29,718 bases of DNA, from contig CAJUTD010000007.1 in NCBI GenBank assembly GCA_910589635.1, forward strand, positions 8,495-38,212, given 5' to 3'. Below the pieces are notes generated by a model. It had not been told where the DNA came from. It did no database searches and saw nothing but the letters and a program-made list of their open reading frames with translations. The position numbers and the translations under genes were made by a program. This document shows positions 15,340 to 22,789 of the stretch, piece after piece (position 1 is the stretch's first letter; every line of letters begins with the position of its first letter). This DNA is from an uncultured Lachnospiraceae bacterium. Its GTDB lineage: Bacteria; Bacillota; Clostridia; Lachnospirales; Lachnospiraceae.

Positions 15340-15383
15340 ACAGAGGCGTCCCAGGACATAACATTGGGATGGCCTCTGTTTTT
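15340..15383 (+). terminator. Rho-independent terminator after cotF-like gene
   Basis: ACAGAGGC (15340-15347) pairs with GCCTCTGT, and the adjoining TCCCA pairs with TGGGA across a small bulge; TTTTT follows. Confidence 0.85.
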
Positions 15384-15404
15384 GAATGAAAGTGTTGGGA
15401 GGTG

Positions 15405-15433
15405 TTGTATAACCCTCAAAAATAATCTATAAT
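15405..15433 (+). promoter_or_regulatory. Candidate promoter for the receiver-alarmone synthetase gene
   Basis: TTGTAT (15405-15410) is followed after 17 bp by a perfect TATAAT (15428-15433), about 90 bp before the ATG. It looks like a vegetative promoter with a weak -35. Confidence 0.5.
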
Positions 15434-15523
15434 TATGGTACGCGTGTATTGTGAAAGAAATAAATGAGATAGTAAGCAATCGTATGAAAGTGTTAAGCGC
15501 ATTACATAAGGAAGTTGGTTATT

Positions 15524-16603
15524 ATGCAAAAGATACTGGTAGTAGATGATGTGGAAGTAAACCGTGAATTGTTGCGGGAAATATTAGAAGATGATTATAT
15601 AGTAGAGATAGCGGAAGATGGCGAGCAGGCCATTGGCTATTTAGTAGAGGGTCATGAGGACACAGCGGCGCTTTTGCTGGATATACAGATGCCCAGGATG
15701 GATGGAATGGCTGTCATTGAGGAGATGAAGCGCAGGGGATGGATGCCCAAGATTCCCGTGCTTATCATCAGCGGCGAGTATGCGGTAGAGGTGGAAAGCC
15801 GCTGTTTTGAACTCGGTGTCTCTGACTTTATCCATAAGCCTTTCGAGAGTTCCATTGTCCGCAACAGAATCCGCAATACGATGGAGCTGTTTTCGAGAAG
15901 GAACCAATTGGAACGGAAAATAGAAGAGCAGGCGGAGACACTCAGGGAGCAGGAAGAGATTATCCGTATTCAGGCAGAAAAGCTCAGGGAGGAACGATCG
16001 TTTAACCGTCTGATGATGGAGTACCGCTCGGCAATTAAGGAGGTGGAGACTAAACTACAAGTATTGAATGAAGAATTTTCTCAGGAATATAACCGTAATC
16101 CTTTTGAGTCCATAAAGAGCAGATTAAAAACGCCTTCCAGCATTTTTGAGAAATTGCGGCGCAAAGGTTATCCGCTGACATTGGAAGCAATCAGGGATAA
16201 TCTCTCAGATGTGGCGGGTGTGCGCGTTATTTGTTCCTTTCCCGATGATATTTACCGGATTGGAAATCTGTTGACGAAACAGGATGATATAATCCTTTTG
16301 CAGGCCAAGGATTATATCAAAAATCCGAAACCCAATGGCTACAGGAGCCTTCACTATATACTGGACGTCCCCATCTTTCTTTCCCATGAGAAGAAGTATA
16401 TGAATGTGGAAGTGCAGTTCCGCACAATTGCTATGGATTTCTGGGCGAGCCTGGAGCATAAGCTGAGATATAAAAAAAATTGGGATAGGTCAGATGCGGA
16501 TGAGATCGTCGCACAGCTAAAAGCCTGCGCGGACTCCATCGAAGAATTGGATTACCGGATGCAAAAGATAAGGGACAAGATAGATAGATGTTCACAGGAA
16601 TGA
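15524..16603 (+). CDS. Receiver domain fused to a (p)ppGpp synthetase (RelA/SpoT-like) domain
   Basis: A 359-residue two-part protein. The receiver (1-120) begins ILVVDDVEVNRELLREI, with phospho-acceptor Asp53 in LLDIQMPRMDG, a Ser in place of Thr in IISGEY, and Lys105 in HKPF. A coiled coil follows (about 125-185, rich in Glu/Arg). The C-terminal part (about 190-345) is a small-alarmone-synthetase fold with RLKTPSSIFEKLRRKG, LSDVAGVRVI (Asp229), NPKPNGYRSLHYIL and VEVQFRT (Glu296), the residues used for ATP and GDP/GTP binding and pyrophosphoryl transfer. No hydrolase domain is present, so it should only make alarmone. Phosphorylation could gate synthesis. The ATG at 15524 is chosen over TTG 15515, which lies on top of the AAGGAAG. 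The partner kinase is not adjacent. Confidence 0.9.
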   Translation: MQKILVVDDVEVNRELLREILEDDYIVEIAEDGEQAIGYLVEGHEDTAALLLDIQMPRMDGMAVIEEMKRRGWMPKIPVLIISGEYAVEVESRCFELGVSDFIHKPFESSIVRNRIRNTMELFSRRNQLERKIEEQAETLREQEEIIRIQAEKLREERSFNRLMMEYRSAIKEVETKLQVLNEEFSQEYNRNPFESIKSRLKTPSSIFEKLRRKGYPLTLEAIRDNLSDVAGVRVICSFPDDIYRIGNLLTKQDDIILLQAKDYIKNPKPNGYRSLHYILDVPIFLSHEKKYMNVEVQFRTIAMDFWASLEHKLRYKKNWDRSDADEIVAQLKACADSIEELDYRMQKIRDKIDRCSQE

Positions 16604-16632
16604 CGAAGAGAAAACGGAGAGGAGATATCGAT

Positions 16633-17286
16633 ATGAAAGTAAAAAGAAGATTGTATCTGTTGATACTGTCAACGATAATATGCGGTGTTATGGCACTGGG
16701 CGGCTGTGCATCGGGAGAAAAAACGGAGCCTGGAGAAGAAGCATCGTCCAGAGAAGAGAATACATCCGGGGAAGAGAGCGCTTCCGGGGAAGAGAATACA
16801 TCCGGGGAAGAAAGTCCATCGGCAGCAAATAACGTTGGGGAATTCTCCATGCAGGATATAGAAGGGCAGACTTATACACAGGAAATATTTGCAGATTACG
16901 ATTTGACAATGGTGAATGTATTTACAACCTGGTGTTCGCCGTGCATTAATGAAATTCCTGATTTACAGAAATTGTGTGAGGAAATGAAAGAGCAGGGGGT
17001 CAATGTGGTAGGGATTGCCTTAGATACAATCGGACCTTCCGGCAGCGCTGATGCAGAAACCGTAGAAATAGCGAAGAGGCTGGCTGAATATACGGGAGCG
17101 TCTTATCCTTTCTTAATACCGGACGCGGGCTACTTAAACGGCCGGCTTTCTGGAATCAATGCTGTCCCGGAGACTTTCTTTGTGGACAAGGAGGGGAACA
17201 TTGTGGGCGAGACGTATTCCGGCAGCCGTTCACTGGAAGAGTGGAAAGAAATCGTGCAGACGGAGCTGAAAGGGGTGGCGCAATGA
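16633..17286 (+). CDS. Thioredoxin-fold lipoprotein (TlpA/ResA-like)
   Basis: A 217-residue exported redox protein. A signal peptide ends in the lipobox LGGC with lipidated Cys25, so it should be anchored on the outer face of the membrane. A Glu/Ser/Gly linker of six-residue repeats (about 40-64) follows. The thioredoxin domain (about 70-217) has the active site FTTWCSPC and the cis-proline loop AVPETFFVD, so it should reduce or exchange disulfides. Start 16633 follows GAGGAGAT; an in-frame ATG at 16588 would lie inside the previous gene and break the signal peptide. It overlaps the next gene by 4 bp (ATGA) and probably receives electrons through the CxxC microprotein and membrane ferredoxin encoded downstream. 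Confidence 0.9.
   Translation: MKVKRRLYLLILSTIICGVMALGGCASGEKTEPGEEASSREENTSGEESASGEENTSGEESPSAANNVGEFSMQDIEGQTYTQEIFADYDLTMVNVFTTWCSPCINEIPDLQKLCEEMKEQGVNVVGIALDTIGPSGSADAETVEIAKRLAEYTGASYPFLIPDAGYLNGRLSGINAVPETFFVDKEGNIVGETYSGSRSLEEWKEIVQTELKGVAQ
16753..16820 (+). repeat. 18-bp in-frame tandem repeats in the lipoprotein linker
   Basis: Three 18-bp units start at 16753, 16771 and 16789, with a partial fourth at 16807. They encode EENTSG, EESASG, EENTSG and EESPS. The first and third units are identical at the DNA level. Being a multiple of three, repeat-number change would alter linker length without a frameshift. Confidence 0.85.
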
Positions 17287-17432
17287 AGAAGATTGTGTGT
17301 GCTCCGCGAGGTGGAATCTGTCTGGCGGCGATAGGACTTGTTATGATGGGATTTGGAATTTTACGGGGAGAGGTGCCCGTAGTTTTGGAAAAGGCAATTA
17401 ATATCTGTATGGAGTGTATTGGAATTGGATAA
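17283..17432 (+). CDS. CD1871A-family CxxC microprotein
   Basis: A 49-residue membrane peptide: a hydrophobic helix (about 10-27), then RGEVPVVLEKAINICMECIGIG, with a CxxC (CMEC) near the C-terminus. This tail is characteristic of the clostridial CD1871A family, whose genes usually sit between a TlpA-like gene and a 4Fe-4S membrane protein gene, exactly as here. It starts inside the stop of the lipoprotein gene and overlaps the following gene by 14 bp. A redox relay between the membrane ferredoxin and the extracellular thioredoxin is inference from context. Confidence 0.85.
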   Translation: MKKIVCAPRGGICLAAIGLVMMGFGILRGEVPVVLEKAINICMECIGIG

Positions 17433-18267
17433 AAGAAAAAGTACAAATGAATGGAAACGCCATGGCGTACAAGCGCTCTGGGCGCTGCTTACTAACAGCT
17501 ATCTGCTGGGTTTTGCCCAGGGGAAAATTTATAAAGGAAAACTGAAAAGCCTCTGTGTTCCGGGCCTCAATTGCTATTCTTGTCCGGGAGCGCTGGGAGC
17601 CTGCCCCATCGGTGCTATGCAGGCGGTGATAGGCAGCTGGAATTTTAAGTTTGCCTTTTATGTGGCGGGCTTTCTGATGTTTGTGGGTGCGCTGATGGGA
17701 CGTTTTGTCTGCGGTTGGCTGTGTCCCTTCGGACTGATCCAGGATTTACTGAATAAGATTCCTTTTCCCAAGAAGATTGGCACGTTTAAGGGCGATAAAC
17801 TGTTAAGGAAACTGAAGTATGTGATTTTTGCCGTGTTTGTCATATTGCTTCCGCTTGTGCTGGTGGATGTTCTTGGACAGGGCGCGCCCTATTTCTGCAA
17901 ACTGATTTGTCCGGCGGGCACGCTGGAAGGCGGCGTACCATTGGTATTGATGAATAAATCTATGCAAAGCGCGCTGGGCGTCTTGTATGCCTGGAAAAAT
18001 GCGTTGCTGTTTATCACGGTAATTCTCTCTATCTTGATTTACCGGCCTTTTTGTAAATACATATGTCCATTGGGCGCTGTGTATTCTGTGTTTAACCCGG
18101 TTTCGGTATTCCGCTATCGGGTCGATAAGGAAAAGTGTACGAACTGCGGCGCATGTGCAAAAGCCTGCAAAATGCAGGTGGACCCTGTGAAGAATGCCAA
18201 CCATCCAGAATGCATTCGCTGCGGCGCATGTAAGAACGCTTGTCCGGTGAAAGCGATTTCTAATTGA
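17419..18267 (+). CDS. Polyferredoxin-type integral membrane 4Fe-4S protein (NapH/YccM-like)
   Basis: A 282-residue membrane protein with several helices and many Cys motifs: CYSCPGALGACPIGA (about 53-67), CGWLCPFG, CKLICPAG and CKYICPLGAV, then two C-terminal ferredoxin clusters CTNCGACAKAC and CIRCGACKNACP. The motifs are typical of NapH/YccM/CcoG-type membrane electron carriers. It should pass electrons from cytoplasmic ferredoxin pools to a partner across the membrane, here plausibly the CxxC peptide and thioredoxin lipoprotein. The start is a TTG at 17419 (or 17425); no in-frame ATG is near, and GGAG at 17411 favours 17419. It overlaps the upstream microprotein gene and ends the operon. 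Confidence 0.9.
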   Translation: MELDKRKSTNEWKRHGVQALWALLTNSYLLGFAQGKIYKGKLKSLCVPGLNCYSCPGALGACPIGAMQAVIGSWNFKFAFYVAGFLMFVGALMGRFVCGWLCPFGLIQDLLNKIPFPKKIGTFKGDKLLRKLKYVIFAVFVILLPLVLVDVLGQGAPYFCKLICPAGTLEGGVPLVLMNKSMQSALGVLYAWKNALLFITVILSILIYRPFCKYICPLGAVYSVFNPVSVFRYRVDKEKCTNCGACAKACKMQVDPVKNANHPECIRCGACKNACPVKAISN

Positions 18268-18298
18268 ATTTTTAAACGGGTGAAATCTCAAAAACACA

Positions 18299-18401
18299 GA
18301 AATCAATTTTGTTAGAAATATCAAATGCCAAAAGGACCTGCTGCTATAGCAGCAGAGTCAAATTGCATACAGATAATAGAGACAAATATGAAAATTGATT
18401 T
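18299..18401. repeat. Nested inverted repeats upstream of trpS
   Basis: The perfect 18-bp palindrome CTGCTGCTATAGCAGCAG (18338-18355) lies between 11-bp outer arms AAATCAATTTT (18300-18310) and AAAATTGATTT (18391-18401). The set lies between the ferredoxin gene and the trpS promoter, with no T run after the inner palindrome. It could be an RNA-end structure of the upstream operon or an operator. Confidence 0.5.
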
Positions 18402-18424
18402 CCGCGTCTCAAAAATTTATCATC

Positions 18425-18454
18425 TTGACAGCAATTCTAAATCTATATTATAGT
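18425..18454 (+). promoter_or_regulatory. trpS promoter
   Basis: A perfect TTGACA (18425-18430) is followed after 18 bp by TATAGT (18449-18454), about 34 bp before the ATG. No T-box conserved motif appears, so control by uncharged tRNA-Trp is not supported. Confidence 0.7.
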
Positions 18455-18487
18455 GTAAGAAACAAAATTAGGAAATAGGTGAATAAA

Positions 18488-19573
18488 ATGGGTAAAATTA
18501 TTTTGACAGGTGACAGACCCACCGGGAAACTCCATGTTGGGCATTATGTGGGTTCTTTGAGGCGCAGGGTAGAGCTTCAGAATTCCGGTGAGTTTGATAA
18601 GATATTTATAATGATTGCGGACGCGCAGGCATTGACTGACAATGCGGAGCACCCGGAGAAGGTGCGGCAGAATGTGGTGGAGGTAGCTCTTGATTACATG
18701 GCTTGCGGGCTGGATCCAGCGAAGTCTACGTTGTTTATACAGTCTCAGATTCCCGAGCTCTGCGAGTTGTCCTTTTATTATATGAATCTGGTGACAGTGT
18801 CCCGCTTGCAGCGAAACCCTACGGTGAAGGCTGAGATTCAGATGCGCAATTTTGAGGCTAGCATACCGGTTGGTTTTTTCACATATCCAATCAGCCAGGC
18901 AGCAGACATCACTGCTTTTCAGGCGACTACAGTTCCGGTTGGGGAAGACCAGATGCCAATGTTAGAGCAGACCAGAGAGATTGTGCATAAATTCAATACT
19001 GTGTATGGAGAGACCTTGACGGAACCCCAGATTTTGCTGCCGGATAATCAGGCATGTTTGCGTCTGCCGGGCATTGACGGCAAGGCTAAGATGAGCAAAT
19101 CGCTCGGGAACTGCATTTATCTGTCGGAGGAGGCAGATGTGATTAAGAAAAAAGTCATGAGCATGTTTACCGACCCCAATCATTTGAGGGTGGAAGACCC
19201 CGGTTCCCTGGAGGGGAATACGGTGTTTACTTATCTCGACGCTTTTTGCAAAGAGGAACATTTTGAGCGTTATCTGCCGGAATATGCGAATCTGGATGAA
19301 TTGAAAGCGCATTACCAGCGCGGCGGCCTTGGGGATGTGAAGGTTAAGAAATTCCTCAACAACGTTTTGCAGGAAGAGTTAGAGCCTATCCGTAACCGCA
19401 GGAAAGAATTGCAGAAGGATATTCCCTATATTTATGAAGTGCTGAAAAAGGGAAGCGAAGAGGCGAGGTGTGTGGCGGCGCAGACCTTAGAAGGCGTGCG
19501 CAGCGCTATGAAGATTAATTACTTTGCGGATGACGAGTTGATTCGGGAGCAGTCGGAGAAATTTAAAAGTTAG
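18488..19573 (+). CDS. trpS: Tryptophanyl-tRNA synthetase
   Basis: A 361-residue class I synthetase that charges tRNA-Trp. The N-terminus reads IILTGDRPTGKLHVGHYVGSL, with the HIGH equivalent HVGH and the TrpRS-type GxRPTGxLHxGH; the KMSKS loop is exact in GKAKMSKSLGN. Tryptophan pocket elements such as ADAQALTD and YPISQAADI (with PVGEDQ) follow. The protein is about 25-30 residues longer than the common 330-residue form, with the extension in the helical C-terminal part, as in some Firmicutes. The ATG at 18488 is used rather than the GTG at 18479, because AGGTG lies 6 bases before it. A strong promoter precedes it and a terminator follows. Confidence 0.96.
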   Translation: MGKIILTGDRPTGKLHVGHYVGSLRRRVELQNSGEFDKIFIMIADAQALTDNAEHPEKVRQNVVEVALDYMACGLDPAKSTLFIQSQIPELCELSFYYMNLVTVSRLQRNPTVKAEIQMRNFEASIPVGFFTYPISQAADITAFQATTVPVGEDQMPMLEQTREIVHKFNTVYGETLTEPQILLPDNQACLRLPGIDGKAKMSKSLGNCIYLSEEADVIKKKVMSMFTDPNHLRVEDPGSLEGNTVFTYLDAFCKEEHFERYLPEYANLDELKAHYQRGGLGDVKVKKFLNNVLQEELEPIRNRRKELQKDIPYIYEVLKKGSEEARCVAAQTLEGVRSAMKINYFADDELIREQSEKFKS

Positions 19574-19578
19574 AGGGG

Positions 19579-19624
19579 CGGAGCCTGGGATGGAGAGGTA
19601 ATGTTCATCCAGGCTCCGATTTTG
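19579..19624 (+). terminator. Rho-independent terminator after trpS
   Basis: CGGAGCCTGGGATG (19579-19592) pairs with CATCCAGGCTCCG (19606-19618), with one bulged G and a 13-base loop, followed by ATTTTG. It is a strong stem with a short T tract. Confidence 0.88.
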
Positions 19625-19717
19625 TGTAATGTGTTTCCATCACATTGTCATACTAATTTCTTGGTATTATAAAATTGCTAAATTGCAAACACAAAAAGTT
19701 ATCAAAAATTGATATTT

Positions 19718-19745
19718 TTGACAAAATATGTTATTATGATATTAC
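19718..19745 (+). promoter_or_regulatory. Possible promoter of the PocR/EAL operon
   Basis: TTGACA (19718-19723) is followed after 16 bp by TATTAC (19740-19745), 23 bp before the ATG. The surrounding 80 bp are strongly A/T-rich. The -10 is poor, so this is tentative. Confidence 0.35.
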
Positions 19746-19768
19746 ACAATTTTCGGAGGGTGTAAGAT

Positions 19769-21040
19769 ATGGAGAAGGTAGATTTACAGGAGCTGATTGA
19801 TGTAAATATCCTGCAAAAAATTCAGGATGGATTCTCGGCTTATACAGGGATGGCATCACTAATTACAGATGCAGATGGAGTACCGGTAACGAAGGGGAGC
19901 GGATTTACAAAATTTTGTAAGGAACTGGTGAGAAAATCTGAGGTAGGCGGCAGAAGATGTGAAGTGTGTGATAGAGATGGGGCGTTTAAAGTTCTGCGAA
20001 CTGGGGAAATCTCAGTCTATCAGTGCCATGCAGGGCTCACAGATTATGCAGCGCCGATTATGGTAGCGGATAAAGTAATTGGGAGTTTTATAGGGGGACA
20101 AGTGAGGACATCAGAACTTGACATGGATCAAATGCGTGAGAAAGCGCGGGATATTGGAATAGACCCGGAAATTTATGTCAAGACTATTCAAGAGACGAAT
20201 TATCTGGCTTGGGAAGATGTGGAGAAAGCGGCAGTATTTTTGTCTAGAATAACAGAAGCGTTGTCCGCAATCGCATATCACAGCTATCTTGCCATACAGG
20301 AATATCGCAAAGCAGAGCGGGCGGCGCGTTCACAGTCTGATTTTGTCATGAATCTGAGCTTGCATATGAAGCAGAATATGGAAGCATGGATGGAACATGC
20401 GGGGGATTTGGTGGAACAGGTGGACAGCCCGGCGGTAGACAATATGCGGACGTTGCTCAAGCAGGGCACTGAAGTCTATTCTATGGTGGAAGATGCCGTT
20501 GAGTACATAAAAATGTCGGATGGGAAGGTAGAACTGAGTGAGGATAATTACCGGATCAGGACATTATTGCAGGAGATTGTAGAAAATGTCACCAGCCATT
20601 TTGGAGATAATGATAAACAAATCATCATTCAGGTAGATGAGAAGGTGCCGGAATTTATGTTGGGCGATGCTGGGCGGTTAGGGCAGGTTCTCTATAAATT
20701 GTTGTTTAATTGTATTAGCAGCGCCAATGGCGGGGAAATTACCATTCGGGCGACTAGCCGCAAATCCTCTTATGCGGTTGTGCTGAGTATTTCCGTGGAA
20801 GATTCTGCTTTGGTGCTGTCGTCTGCACAGCTTAATAAAATACGTGAATACGTGCAAAGCGGCAGTATTCAGGAGATGGAGTGGGAAGGAAGGCCGGAGC
20901 TGGGGTTTTCTATCGTGAGTTTTCTGACCCGGCATATGTCAGGGAAATTTGAGGTACATGGAAAGCCTGATGGTGGAACTGTATTTACGGTAAGTTTGCC
21001 GCAACTTGAAGTCAAGGGGGGAATGGCTCATGGGATTTAA
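19769..21040 (+). CDS. PocR-domain sensor with degenerate histidine-kinase module
   Basis: A 423-residue cytoplasmic protein. Residues about 8-175 form a PocR ligand-binding domain with the Cys pattern FCKELV, GGRRCEVCDRDG and YQCHAGLTDYAAPI. PocR senses small metabolites such as propanediol in Salmonella. The second part resembles a kinase but lacks key residues: the H-box region reads SDFVMNLSLHMKQNM, with Leu at the expected His position (a His is one residue further on). The N box retains an Asn (LLFNCISSANGGE), the DxGxG box is replaced (VEDSALVLSSAQL), and the last glycine box is RPELGFSIV. ATP binding and phosphorylation are therefore doubtful. It overlaps the EAL gene by 11 bp, so it probably steers that enzyme. 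CGGAGGGTG precedes the ATG. Confidence 0.85.
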   Translation: MEKVDLQELIDVNILQKIQDGFSAYTGMASLITDADGVPVTKGSGFTKFCKELVRKSEVGGRRCEVCDRDGAFKVLRTGEISVYQCHAGLTDYAAPIMVADKVIGSFIGGQVRTSELDMDQMREKARDIGIDPEIYVKTIQETNYLAWEDVEKAAVFLSRITEALSAIAYHSYLAIQEYRKAERAARSQSDFVMNLSLHMKQNMEAWMEHAGDLVEQVDSPAVDNMRTLLKQGTEVYSMVEDAVEYIKMSDGKVELSEDNYRIRTLLQEIVENVTSHFGDNDKQIIIQVDEKVPEFMLGDAGRLGQVLYKLLFNCISSANGGEITIRATSRKSSYAVVLSISVEDSALVLSSAQLNKIREYVQSGSIQEMEWEGRPELGFSIVSFLTRHMSGKFEVHGKPDGGTVFTVSLPQLEVKGGMAHGI

Positions 21041-22706
21041 TGTAAAAGGATATGCGCAAGCATTGGATAAGTTCATCATTCACATGGAAAAGATTCCAGA
21101 CTTAATCAACCCGGAAACGCAGGCTGCTATGGACAGTTTATGCCAGGTACTGAGGATTGCCAGAGTAGAGGCCGATTTATATGAGAATCTGGGGTATGAA
21201 GAGGAGAAGTGGGGAGGCCGCGCCGTTTTTTACCATAATGGAGAGTGCGACACTGAGAGGAGCATCGTATACAAGGAATGGACGGAAGAAGGCAACTTGA
21301 TGAAATATGCGATTTCACCGATGAAGGGGCAGCCGGAATGGGATGAGACCGAGCGGGAGAAGATACAAGTTTTTCTGAAAGTGCTCCTCACGTTTAATGG
21401 CCGCACCCGTATGCAGCAGGTGGTGGAGAGGCTTACGTTCCGTGACCAGGAGCTTGGCATGTATAATATGGCATGGTTCATGAAAAGCGCCAATCAGATT
21501 ATTTCTGCTGGGGAGATTAGCAAATATGCAGCCTGCCAGTTTAATATCCGCCATTTTTCTGTGGTGAATCAGGAGATAGGACGGGAGCGCGGCAGCAGAG
21601 TGTTGGGCAAATTTATCCGTCAGTTTCAGCAGATGCTTAGCAGTAAGGAGTTAGTCTGCCGGGTAAGCGGAGATAATTTCGTGGCGTTGTTTTTTAAGAG
21701 CAACCTGAATATGGTAATGGAATATTTAAAGGGTACGGGCATTGTTTATGATGAGAAAGAGGGAAAGCGCGTATGGGTAACGACCCATGCCGGCTATTAT
21801 ATGATACCTGCCAACTGCGATAGCGCCGCAAGTATTGTGGATTGTCTGGCAATTGCTATTAACATGGCGCGCAATGTGCGCAAGTCGGAGTATGCATTTT
21901 TTGACGCTGAACTCATGCAGGGAATCCGTGTGGGCAAGATGATTGAGGCAAATCTGCCGGAAGCTCTCAGGAGAGAGGAATTCCATGTTTACTATCAGCC
22001 AAAGATTGATTTGAAGAGTTATCATCTGGTCGGCGCGGAGGCATTGTGCCGCTGGTTTCAGAATGGCAAAGTGGTTGCTCCGGGTGAATTTATACCTGTC
22101 CTGGAGAAGAGCAGGTTGATTTGCATGTTGGATTTCTATATGTTGGAGCATGTCTGCCGGGACATCCGCAGATGGCTGGACGAGGGGAAGGAAGTAGTCA
22201 CTATTTCCGTGAACCTTTCGCGAGTGCATATGGGCGATATGGATCTTTTGCAGAATATACTCGCTATTATTGACAAATATCAGGTACCCCATAGATATAT
22301 TGAGATTGAACTTACGGAGACGGGCACGGATGTAGGGTTTGAACACCTGAAAACACTTGTTTCCGGGCTGCGCAGCCAGGGAATCAGCACTTCTGTGGAT
22401 GATTTTGGCACAGGATATTCTTCTATGAATCTGATACGTGAGCTTCCCTGGAACGTGCTTAAGATTGATAAGAGTTTCCTGCCGGGTAAATCGGATGATG
22501 ACAGGCAGAAGCGCGTAATGTTCCGGCATTTAGTTGCATTGGCGCAGGATATGGAAATTGAGTGTATTGTGGAGGGCGTGGAAAACGTAGAACAGATAAA
22601 GCTATTAAAAGAGAGCAATTGCTATCTGGCGCAGGGCTTCTATTTTGACAGGCCGTTAGCAGTCACAGAATTTGAGCAAAAGCTGACCGAAATAAGTGGT
22701 TGGTAA
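21030..22706 (+). CDS. Cyclic-di-GMP phosphodiesterase (EAL) with degenerate GGDEF domain
   Basis: A 558-residue cytoplasmic protein. An N-terminal region of about 130 residues is of unknown type. A GGDEF-like domain (about 140-305) has SGDNF in place of GGDEF, so cyclase activity is not expected. The EAL domain (about 315-555) is well preserved: GAEALCRW, the metal-binding Asn in SVNLSRVH, IELTETG, DDFGTGYSSMN, LKIDKSF, EGVE and QGFYFDRP. It should hydrolyse c-di-GMP to pGpG. The ATG at 21030 lies inside the 3' end of the sensor gene behind an AGGGGGG; the in-frame TTG at 21006 is less likely. The overlap implies coupled translation, and the sensor probably sets its activity. Confidence 0.92.
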   Translation: MGFNVKGYAQALDKFIIHMEKIPDLINPETQAAMDSLCQVLRIARVEADLYENLGYEEEKWGGRAVFYHNGECDTERSIVYKEWTEEGNLMKYAISPMKGQPEWDETEREKIQVFLKVLLTFNGRTRMQQVVERLTFRDQELGMYNMAWFMKSANQIISAGEISKYAACQFNIRHFSVVNQEIGRERGSRVLGKFIRQFQQMLSSKELVCRVSGDNFVALFFKSNLNMVMEYLKGTGIVYDEKEGKRVWVTTHAGYYMIPANCDSAASIVDCLAIAINMARNVRKSEYAFFDAELMQGIRVGKMIEANLPEALRREEFHVYYQPKIDLKSYHLVGAEALCRWFQNGKVVAPGEFIPVLEKSRLICMLDFYMLEHVCRDIRRWLDEGKEVVTISVNLSRVHMGDMDLLQNILAIIDKYQVPHRYIEIELTETGTDVGFEHLKTLVSGLRSQGISTSVDDFGTGYSSMNLIRELPWNVLKIDKSFLPGKSDDDRQKRVMFRHLVALAQDMEIECIVEGVENVEQIKLLKESNCYLAQGFYFDRPLAVTEFEQKLTEISGW

Positions 22707-22731
22707 TAATAGATAGTTCAAATTGTTATGC

Positions 22732-22755
22732 ATATCGCTTCCCTAGAGGCGATAT
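22732..22755 (+). promoter_or_regulatory. Hairpin in the ABC exporter leader
   Basis: ATATCGCTTC (22732-22741) pairs with GAGGCGATAT (22746-22755) around a CCTA tetraloop with one G-T pair. It lies 34 bases before the exporter ATG and has no T run, so it is more likely a leader or mRNA-stability element than a terminator. Confidence 0.4.
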
Positions 22756-22789
22756 ATGTAGTAGAGAACTTGGAAGGGATTTGAAACTT

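Noticed and set aside
21726..22529. Long minus-strand frame of 267 codons
   Set aside because: It is antisense to the EAL gene, with His/Leu-rich, unnatural composition and no start signal.
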